Below, piece after piece: positions 25,794 through 31,820 of a stretch of 35,058 nt of DNA. The stretch spans positions 1 through 35,058 of the forward strand of contig JAFIEV010000037.1 in assembly GCA_020832305.1 (NCBI GenBank), written 5' to 3'. Below the pieces are notes generated by a model. That model was not told the DNA's origin. It did not search any database and saw only the letters and a program-made list of their open reading frames with translations. Positions within the stretch are counted from its first letter, which is position 1; every line of letters starts with the position of its first letter. A program made the translations under genes and the position numbers. The DNA is from Cyclobacteriaceae bacterium (GTDB lineage: Bacteria; Bacteroidota; Bacteroidia; Cytophagales; Cyclobacteriaceae).

Positions 25794-27025
25794 AAAAAAA
25801 ATTAGTCATTATATCGACCCACCCCATCCAGTACAATGCGCCGCTGTTTCGAAAGATCGCTGAAAGTGGCAACATTGAGCTTAAGGTGTTCTATACCTGG
25901 TCGCAGGCAAAGGAAAAAGTGGAAGACAAAGGATTTAAACGAAGCATTTCCTGGGACATACCCCTGCTGGAAGGCTATGACTATGAATTCGTGGAAAATG
26001 TGGCCAAAAAACCCGATAACAAAAAATTCTACGGCATCGACAATCCGGACTTAATCCCCAAAATCAAAACCTTTAATCCCGATGCCATTTTGGTGTTTGG
26101 CTGGAACCACAAAAGCCATTTACAGGTTATGCGCCATTTCAAAGGCAAAATCCCTATCTGGTTCCGCGGTGACTCCACACTGCTCGATTATGACTATAAA
26201 ACGATAAAGGAGCTTCAAGCCTCCAGCTTCCAGCTTCCAGCTATAAAAAGCTACCTCCTCTTTAAAGCCCGCACCCTCTTCCTCCGTTTTATCTACCGCT
26301 ATGTCGACAAAGCCTTTTATGTAGGTACGCATAACAAAGCCTATTTTCTGCACCACGGCCTAAAAGCAGAACAACTGGTCTATGCCCCGCATGCCGTGGA
26401 TAATGATCGATTTGCAGACAATGAAGAAAGGCAATATGAAGCGATGGCTAAAAAATGGAGGCGTGAATTGGGCTATAGCGATGATGATTTCGTTGTACTC
26501 TATGCAGGCAAATTTGAACCGGTAAAAAACCTGGAGATTTTAATAACCGCTTTCAATCAAATAAAACAGCAAGACATTAAAAAACTGCATCTATTGCTTC
26601 TGGGCAATGGGATTTTGGAAGACCGTTTACGTGAAATGAGCCAAGAAAATGATCTTATCAAATTCTTACCTTTTCAAAACCAGTCGCAGATGCCTGTGGT
26701 ATATCGACTTGCCAATGTCTTTTGCCTGCCCTCGAAAAGCGAAACATGGGGTTTGGCATTGAATGAAGCCATGGCATGTGGTATTCCGGTTATATACAGC
26801 AATAAATGTGGCGCTGGTATTGATCTCAAAATTGAAAGTAACCCAAATTCAATATTCTCAGACAATTTGAAATCATTCCAATCAGTCTTGGATAATTTTA
26901 TAACTTTGTATAATTCAGATATCGATAAATTAGCAAATAACACATTAGCTCATGTACAAGGATTTTCATATGAGCAGGTCATCCATACCTTATCAAACAG
27001 TTTCAGTACCCTTGGACGGCACTAA
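25790..27025 (+). CDS. GT4 family glycosyltransferase carrying a short heptamer insert
   Basis: The N-terminal domain starts VIISTHPIQYNAPLFRKIAE; the C-terminal domain has YAGKFEPVKNLEILITAF (donor-binding strand) and SETWGLALNEAMACGIPVIYSN (E-x7-E, about residues 315-337). Both are typical of GT4 enzymes in Bacteroidota glycan loci. Residues around 141-153 (KELQASSFQLPAI) are encoded by five heptamers at 26212-26246, here without breaking the frame, in a linker after RGDSTLLDY. The last about 230 bases are more AT-rich. The gene overlaps the polymerase gene by 74 bases if that starts at 26952, or 56 if at 26970. Confidence 0.92.
   Translation: MKKKLVIISTHPIQYNAPLFRKIAESGNIELKVFYTWSQAKEKVEDKGFKRSISWDIPLLEGYDYEFVENVAKKPDNKKFYGIDNPDLIPKIKTFNPDAILVFGWNHKSHLQVMRHFKGKIPIWFRGDSTLLDYDYKTIKELQASSFQLPAIKSYLLFKARTLFLRFIYRYVDKAFYVGTHNKAYFLHHGLKAEQLVYAPHAVDNDRFADNEERQYEAMAKKWRRELGYSDDDFVVLYAGKFEPVKNLEILITAFNQIKQQDIKKLHLLLLGNGILEDRLREMSQENDLIKFLPFQNQSQMPVVYRLANVFCLPSKSETWGLALNEAMACGIPVIYSNKCGAGIDLKIESNPNSIFSDNLKSFQSVLDNFITLYNSDIDKLANNTLAHVQGFSYEQVIHTLSNSFSTLGRH
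26212..26246. repeat. Five-unit heptamer array within a glycosyltransferase coding region
   Basis: Units GCTTCAA, GCCTCCA, GCTTCCA, GCTTCCA, GCTATAA are in perfect register. They share the AGCTT/AGCCT words with the left end of the array at 24151. The reading frame stays open through it. Confidence 0.8.
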
Positions 27026-28361
27026 AACTAATAGTTTGTTATTGGTTTTTTGCGGCTCAGTGCTTCTGATTCTTCTCGCTTTTAACCCCTTCCTTGTCTC
27101 AGTAGGTCTGGCGTTTACATTATATTTATTTTTAAATTACATAGATAAATTGGGCAAAACCATACCTATTCTTGAGCTTATGTTGCTTATGGCTGCCTTG
27201 CAATGGATATTAGGGGCCTATATTGCTTATCAATTAGAGTATGAGCACTGGAAATATTTTATGTATGTTGAATTTGAAAGGTATTTTGCTTTCGTCGTGC
27301 CTGGTTTGCTGGCTTTTGCAATAGGGATTTTTTTATTTGCGCCTTCCTACTCCCTGACTTCGATCAACAAAAAATTAGAGGAACTCATAGAGAAAATGCC
27401 AAAATTGCCTTTCATGCTTATCGCATTAGGTTTTATTGGGCCAATTATTTTTTCCTTTTTACCTGCCACATTTCGCTTTGTCGCATATCTGCTATCCAAT
27501 GTAATGTATGCAGGGGTTGCATTGCTGTTATTTAAGAAAAACAGCAAGAATAAATGGCTGATCTTTGGTGCGATAATGGCGTTGACCTTTATAAATTCTA
27601 TTGCCAAAGGGTTATTCCACGATTTACTGCTTTGGACAGCACTACTCGGCAGTTTTGTATTCGTTCAATGGCAACTATCATTTGTCAAAAAATTATCGCT
27701 TTTTCTTATCGGGATTCTTTTTGCTTTTAGTATTCAGAGCATCAAAAGTGAATACAGGACAGCCGCATTTATAACAAATAGTACTTCAGGACAACTCTCT
27801 CTATTTTTCTCTTTAATCGCCGACCGTTTAACTAACCCGGCTGAATTTCTTGGGGATTCCTTTCTTGGTGATTCCAATGTGCGGTTGAACCAGGGCTGGA
27901 TAATCAGCGCAATTTTAGATCATGTCCCAGTAGTCGAACCTTTTGCTGATGGTGAAACTATTAAAACAGCTTTTAGTGAAGCCCTGCTTCCCAGATTTCT
28001 AGCTCCGGATAAAAAATTAGCCGGTGGGCAGGAAAACTTTAAGCGCTTTACCGGCCTGTATTTAACTAGAAAGACTTCAATGGGGACTAGTATTATAGGT
28101 GAAGCCTATGCAAATTTTGGTGAAAGTGGAGCCTGGCTTTTCATGTTTATATGGGGCATTTTGTTGGGTTTAATATTTAAACTTCTGATCAAAAAAACTT
28201 TTCACAGACCCATATTAATGGTATTTATTCCCCTTATCTTTTTGCAGGTAATAAAGTCTGAGACAGAATTATATGTAGTGCTAAACCATTTGGTAAAATC
28301 ACTGATCTTTGTTTTTCTTTTTCTTTGGGCCGCCCGAAAGTTTCTTAAATGGCCGGTATAA
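26952..28361 (+). CDS. Wzy-like polysaccharide polymerase, multi-pass membrane protein
   Basis: This 469-residue product has roughly ten or more hydrophobic segments (for example LLLVFCGSVLLILLAFNPFL, FVVPGLLAFAIGIFLF, LPFMLIALGFIGPIIFSFL, WLFMFIWGILLGLIFKLL) and a large loop (about residues 275-390) with SEYRTA and the GESGAWLF turn region, as in O-antigen polymerase or ligase-type proteins of Bacteroidota. Sequence identity in this family is low, so the call rests on topology and context. ATG 26952 and ATG 26970 are both possible starts; both are inside the previous gene. A Wzy polymerase beside an ABC-type exporter ATPase is unusual, since these normally belong to different export routes. 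Confidence 0.78.
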   Translation: MYKDFHMSRSSIPYQTVSVPLDGTKTNSLLLVFCGSVLLILLAFNPFLVSVGLAFTLYLFLNYIDKLGKTIPILELMLLMAALQWILGAYIAYQLEYEHWKYFMYVEFERYFAFVVPGLLAFAIGIFLFAPSYSLTSINKKLEELIEKMPKLPFMLIALGFIGPIIFSFLPATFRFVAYLLSNVMYAGVALLLFKKNSKNKWLIFGAIMALTFINSIAKGLFHDLLLWTALLGSFVFVQWQLSFVKKLSLFLIGILFAFSIQSIKSEYRTAAFITNSTSGQLSLFFSLIADRLTNPAEFLGDSFLGDSNVRLNQGWIISAILDHVPVVEPFADGETIKTAFSEALLPRFLAPDKKLAGGQENFKRFTGLYLTRKTSMGTSIIGEAYANFGESGAWLFMFIWGILLGLIFKLLIKKTFHRPILMVFIPLIFLQVIKSETELYVVLNHLVKSLIFVFLFLWAARKFLKWPV

Positions 28362-29356
28362 AAGCACATATCTTCTTCCGCTACCCACGCCCTGAATACA
28401 ATAGCTTTGAAGAGCTGTTTAAAACGGTACTTTGGGCTTTTCCTTATAGTGCCCAATACCGGAAAATAGAGCTGCCTTTTTCCGGTGCGGACTGGAAGAC
28501 CTTGTGGAAGAATATGCGCTACGCCCGGGAGCACCGGGGTCGGATAAACCACATCAGCGGTGATGTTCACTATATTGCCCTGGCAACCGGTCGCAATACC
28601 GTCCTTACCATACACGATGCCTATAGCGCCCTAAAAGGCAATGCCGCTAAAAAACTGGCCATTCGCGTGCTTTGGTTTTACCTACCCGCCCTGATCGTCC
28701 GCCGCATTACCACCATCTCCGAAAAGTCCCGCAAAGAATTGTTGCAGGTCATACCTTTTGCCCGGCACAAAATACGGGTTATCCCCAACCCCTACAACCC
28801 GCAGCTCGTCATCGGTAAAAAGGCCGATGTCCTCCCCGCCCCTATGCCCAAAAAGCCGGTCATCTTTCACATTGGCACCAAGGAAAACAAAAACCTGGAG
28901 CGCACCATCGAAGCCCTGCAAGGCCTCTCCTGCCATGTAATCATCCTGGGCAAGCTTAGCCCTGCGCAGCAGCAATTGTTACAGGACCAGGCCATCTCCT
29001 ATGAAAACCACTTTAATCTACCTTATGAAGAAGTGGCCCGTTTGTATCACCGCTGCGATATCCTTTGCTTTGCCAGTCTGTACGAAGGCTTTGGCATGCC
29101 CATTATCGAGGCCCAGCTGGTGGGTAAGCCCGTCCTTAGTTCCAATATTGCCCCCATGGACTGGGTAGCTGCTGATGCCGCCTGCCTGGTCGACCCCTAT
29201 AATCCCGCCGCCATTCGCCAGGGACTGGATAAAATCATCCACGATACCCCCTACCGCGAAACCCTCATCCGCAAAGGCCGTGAAAACATCCGCCGCTTCG
29301 AACCCCACACCATCGCCAATATGTACCTGGAGGTGTATAGAGAGTTGGGAGCGTAA
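28349..29356 (+). CDS. GT4 family glycosyltransferase
   Basis: The N-terminal part holds NHISGDVHYIALATG and TIHDAYSA, the middle IRVIPNPYNP, and the C-terminal domain FHIGTKENKNLERTIEAL, then CFASLYEGFGMPIIEAQLVGKPVLSSN (about 240-262) with the E-x7-E motif. This matches GT4 enzymes of the mannosyl/rhamnosyl group in Bacteroidota. It is markedly GC-richer (CGC, GCC, CTG codons) than the upstream glycan genes. It overlaps the polymerase by 13 bases. Its stop TAA (29354-29356) lies within the first unit of a heptamer array. Confidence 0.93.
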   Translation: MAGIKAHIFFRYPRPEYNSFEELFKTVLWAFPYSAQYRKIELPFSGADWKTLWKNMRYAREHRGRINHISGDVHYIALATGRNTVLTIHDAYSALKGNAAKKLAIRVLWFYLPALIVRRITTISEKSRKELLQVIPFARHKIRVIPNPYNPQLVIGKKADVLPAPMPKKPVIFHIGTKENKNLERTIEALQGLSCHVIILGKLSPAQQQLLQDQAISYENHFNLPYEEVARLYHRCDILCFASLYEGFGMPIIEAQLVGKPVLSSNIAPMDWVAADAACLVDPYNPAAIRQGLDKIIHDTPYRETLIRKGRENIRRFEPHTIANMYLEVYRELGA

Positions 29357-29401
29357 TGCGTGATCCGTAATCCGGGATGAGTGATCCGGGATGAGTGATC
29401 A
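29353..29401. repeat. Seven-unit GTGATCC/GTAATCC/GGGATGA heptamer array at the gene end
   Basis: Units GTAATGC, GTGATCC, GTAATCC, GGGATGA, GTGATCC, GGGATGA, GTGATCA are in register and begin inside the stop codon region of the upstream gene. They are the reverse complement of the GCATTAC/GGATTAC/GCATCAC family found at 30010-30050 and 30204-30273, so one repeat family lies in opposite orientations on the two sides of this spacer. Confidence 0.85.
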
Positions 29402-29488
29402 GTTTTTTCGCTTTATTTTTTATCCTCCCTGTTGTTGGAGTGCCATCGCACGGGTGCCAAATGCCGAAAACGGGAGGAAGTTGACCTT

Positions 29489-29610
29489 ATAGACGAGAGT
29501 GCAGTCAACCCCCTACCGTCATTGCGAAAAAATCGCTATTAACCGTCATTGCGAGGAAACCGCACCTATATGAAATTCCTTGGTAAAAATGCTCACAAAG
29601 GTTTCCGTGG
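29489..29610. repeat. Dispersed repeat, copy 1 (left of the DUF4956-VTC-CotH genes)
   Basis: Runs from ATAGACGAGAGTGCA to CACAAAGGTTTCCGTGG. It matches 34891-35014 over nearly all its length in the same orientation, including GAAAAAATCGC, CCGTCATTGCGAGGAAACCG and the closing GCTCACAAAGGTTTCCGTGG. Confidence 0.9.
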
Positions 29611-29762
29611 CAATCCCGAGGGTCGGGACAAGTTCCCCCAGTTAAGAGAGTACGGCCACCTACAACCGTCATCGCGAAAAAATCGCACCAGTATGCATCC
29701 CTTTTACCTAAATGTTAGTCTGCGATTTTTGTGGCGATCCCCCAGCTAAGAGAGTATGGCCA
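29543..29762. repeat. Two tandem REP-like hairpin units
   Basis: Unit A pairs ATTGC-GA-GGAAACC (about 29549-29562) with GGTTTCC-GTG-GCAAT (about 29600-29614). Unit B pairs ATCGCGAAAAAATCGCA (29671-29687) with TGCGATTTTTGTGGCGAT (29721-29738). Each unit ends with CCCCCAGYTAAGAGAGTAYG (29635 and 29739; spacing 104 bp). The layout resembles bacterial REP doublets; nothing here codes for a recognisable protein. Confidence 0.75.
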
Positions 29763-29909
29763 ATAAAAACCAACATTCACACCTATAAAAAGAGGAGAAC
29801 CTGTTCCGATGTATCGGAATTGCCACGGGTTTGCAATCAGTGTCACCTGGGGTCACGTGCCACGGCGGTGGGTGTGAGCCTCTGGCTTTTTCCAGTTTCG
29901 AAATAAATA

Positions 29910-29931
29910 TTGTTGGAGAAAACTCCAACAA
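29910..29931. other. Perfect 9-bp stem with 4-base loop
   Basis: TTGTTGGAG, AAAA, CTCCAACAA. It lacks a following T run, so it is not a convincing intrinsic terminator. It lies at the right end of the 516-bp inverted-repeat block. Confidence 0.6.
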
Positions 29932-29968
29932 CAGGGAGGGTAAAGAAATTCCTTTTAATTCCCTACGG

Positions 29969-30330
29969 GCTTAACACTCAACAACCAAACACCTAAACAA
30001 TTCAACACCTAAACACCATTCACGCATTACGGATTACGCATCACGTATCACGCTACGAGCTAACTTGCTACAAGCTTTATTCGATTCAACAATTCAACGA
30101 TTCAACGATTCAACGATTCAACACCTAACCACCGATCACGTATCCCGCTACAAGCTAACACTTAACATTTAACACTTAACATTTAACACTTAACACTTAA
30201 CCCATCCCCCATCACCGATCACGCATTACGCATTACGCATTACGCATTACGCATCACCCATCCCTCATTCCACCAGCTATCTTCCTCTTCTTTCTTTGCG
30301 CTTTCAGCTTTCAGCTCTATTTTAGCATCC
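29969..30330. repeat. Composite heptamer/octamer array before the DUF4956 operon
   Basis: From the left: loose CTTAACA, ACCTAAA words; GCATTAC, GGATTAC, GCATCAC, GTATCAC, GCTACGA units (about 30013-30059); five GATTCAAC-type octamers (about 30083-30122); then 17 heptamers in strict register at 30155-30273, first TTAACAC/TTAACAT (seven) and then ATYACSC types including four identical ATTACGC; finally CTTTCAG twice (30301-30314). All the word families seen elsewhere in the window meet here. No gene is visible. Confidence 0.9.
30295..30325 (+). promoter_or_regulatory. Bacteroidota-type promoter for the DUF4956-VTC-CotH genes
   Basis: TTTG at 30295-30298, exactly 19 bases, then TATTTTAG at 30318-30325 (TAnnTTTG with one mismatch). 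Transcription would start near 30332, 26 bases before the ATG at 30358. The spacer contains two CTTTCAG heptamers. Confidence 0.55.
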
Positions 30331-30357
30331 TGAAAAAAATACAACAGACACACTATA

Positions 30358-31047
30358 ATGGATCAACTCTTAGAATTTGTCAAAGGCAGTCTTACGCTCC
30401 CAAAACCCGACCTGTTCAGCATCTTACTTTCCCTGATCATCGCCACCCTCGTGGCCATGGTTATCTCACAGGTCTATAAATACACCCACCGGGGTTTGAG
30501 TTTTGAGCTTTCTTTTATGACAACACTCGTCGTACTGGCACCCATCGTTTCTATCGTTATGCTTTTCATTCGCGGTGACCTCGTGCTCTCCCTCGGTCTT
30601 ATTGGCTCGCTTTCGATTATTCGATTCAGAACCCCCATCAAAGATACACGGGATATGGTTTTTCTTTTCTGGGTGATCGCCGTCGGACTGGGTTGTGGTA
30701 CCTACAACTGGACCATCGTCATACTCTCCTCCATCATCATCAGCATTATTATGTTTGTGCTACACTTTATTAAATACGGACAAACCTTTCAGGTCGATTA
30801 TGTACTGGCGATCTCCGGCACTTCTGATTACATGCCCGACCAGGTCTATAACCTGATAAAAAAATACACCAAAGAACATCAGGTGCGTACCAAAGAAACC
30901 GAAGACCAGCACTGGGAAGTGATTTTTGAAGTGCGCTTCGATAAAAACGCCGGACAACAATCCGATAACCTGATCAAAGAATTGAAAAGCCTGACAGAAG
31001 TAGAAAAAGTATCACTGCTGGCACCACAAATCGCCTTGCCGGTATAA
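30358..31047 (+). CDS. DUF4956 domain membrane protein
   Basis: The 229-residue protein has four or so transmembrane segments in its first 145 residues (ILLSLIIATLVAMVISQVY, MTTLVVLAPIVSIVMLFI, then two after the motif) and the family hallmark GSLSIIRFRTPIKDTRDMVF, followed by WVIAVGLGCG. The C-terminal about 80 residues are soluble and resemble a small alpha/beta domain (WEVIFEVRFD). Function is unknown. The family is repeatedly encoded next to VTC-domain and CotH genes, as here, suggesting a membrane partner of those proteins. It starts 33 bases after a good promoter. Confidence 0.9.
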   Translation: MDQLLEFVKGSLTLPKPDLFSILLSLIIATLVAMVISQVYKYTHRGLSFELSFMTTLVVLAPIVSIVMLFIRGDLVLSLGLIGSLSIIRFRTPIKDTRDMVFLFWVIAVGLGCGTYNWTIVILSSIIISIIMFVLHFIKYGQTFQVDYVLAISGTSDYMPDQVYNLIKKYTKEHQVRTKETEDQHWEVIFEVRFDKNAGQQSDNLIKELKSLTEVEKVSLLAPQIALPV

Positions 31048-31053
31048 GCCCTT

Positions 31054-31806
31054 TTGAAAACCATGCAGCCAATATCCGCAGTAAATACCCGATTCGAACT
31101 TAAATACCGCATACAGTATCATATCTATCTGCGAATGCGCAATGCCTTGATGGCGTATATGAAAAAGGATAAATACACCAGGGCATCTCAGGACAAAGGT
31201 TACCTGGTCCGCAGCCTGTATTACGACACCCATCAGTACCGATCCTATCATGAAAAAATGAGCGGTGACAATGAACGTGTCAAATTCAGAATACGCACCT
31301 ATAGCCATCAATTGCAGGAAAATACGCGCATCCGGGTCGAACTTAAAGGAAGAAAATCGGGACTGGTGATTAAAAAAAGCTGTGTGGTAAGCCCCGATGA
31401 ATACCTTCATTTTATCAAAACAGGCCACTGGATCAGTGCTAATGAACCCGTACTTACAGAATTTGAAAGATACCTTTATCTTCAGGATCTACAGCCAAAA
31501 ATCATTACCCAATATTACAGGGAAGGCTATGAAACCCGGATCAACAGCGATGTACGCATTACCTTTGACCACGATGTAAGAAGTGCCCATGCCGAAAGTC
31601 TGTTTCCGGAACATGCTTTTTACAAAGAGCACAACCACAATAGTGTGGTGCTGGAAATCAAGTTTTCTGATGACCCTCCTAAATGGGTAACCCGACTGAG
31701 TCATCAATATGGCCTCAGGGTTGTAGCCAACAGCAAATTTACCCAGGGCATACAGATAGCACGTAAAGACCTTTACCATCCGGGGGGTATTGTCACAGTA
31801 CGTTAA
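31054..31806 (+). CDS. VTC domain-containing protein (polyphosphate polymerase-like)
   Basis: The VTC fold (PF09359) in yeast makes polyphosphate from ATP inside a basic tunnel. Here the tunnel-type basic and acidic strands are visible: TRFELKYRI, VRSLYYDT, VKFRIRTY, RVELKGRKSG, QYYREGYET, RITFDHDV and VLEIKFS. At about 250 residues it is a stand-alone catalytic domain with no SPX or membrane part. Bacterial members beside CotH and DUF4956 have no settled function; polyphosphate synthesis is possible but not shown. The open frame includes TTG 31054, but the ATG at 31063 (MQPISAV) is the likelier start. It lies 6 to 15 bases after the DUF4956 gene. Confidence 0.9.
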   Translation: MKTMQPISAVNTRFELKYRIQYHIYLRMRNALMAYMKKDKYTRASQDKGYLVRSLYYDTHQYRSYHEKMSGDNERVKFRIRTYSHQLQENTRIRVELKGRKSGLVIKKSCVVSPDEYLHFIKTGHWISANEPVLTEFERYLYLQDLQPKIITQYYREGYETRINSDVRITFDHDVRSAHAESLFPEHAFYKEHNHNSVVLEIKFSDDPPKWVTRLSHQYGLRVVANSKFTQGIQIARKDLYHPGGIVTVR

Positions 31807-31820
31807 TAAATCCGCAATTC

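Larger units (their letters stand above)
29424..29939. repeat. 516-bp block bounded by 18-bp perfect inverted repeats
   Basis: CCTCCCTGTTGTTGGAGT at 29424-29441 is the exact reverse complement of 29922-29939. The block encloses REP-like units and no credible gene. The right terminus also folds on itself: a 9-bp stem with an AAAA loop at 29910-29931 (TTGTTGGAG / CTCCAACAA). It could be a non-autonomous mobile element or a large cruciform. No target-site duplication is evident beside it. Confidence 0.6.

Noticed and set aside
29549-29931. Short open frames in the repeat spacer (both strands)
   Set aside because: They are composed of REP-like and inverted-repeat sequence; translations have no recognisable family and vary with repeat frame.
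29910-29931. Intrinsic transcription terminator
   Set aside because: The stem is perfect but not followed by T residues, and it is nearly 550 bases after the last stop codon; kept only as a hairpin.
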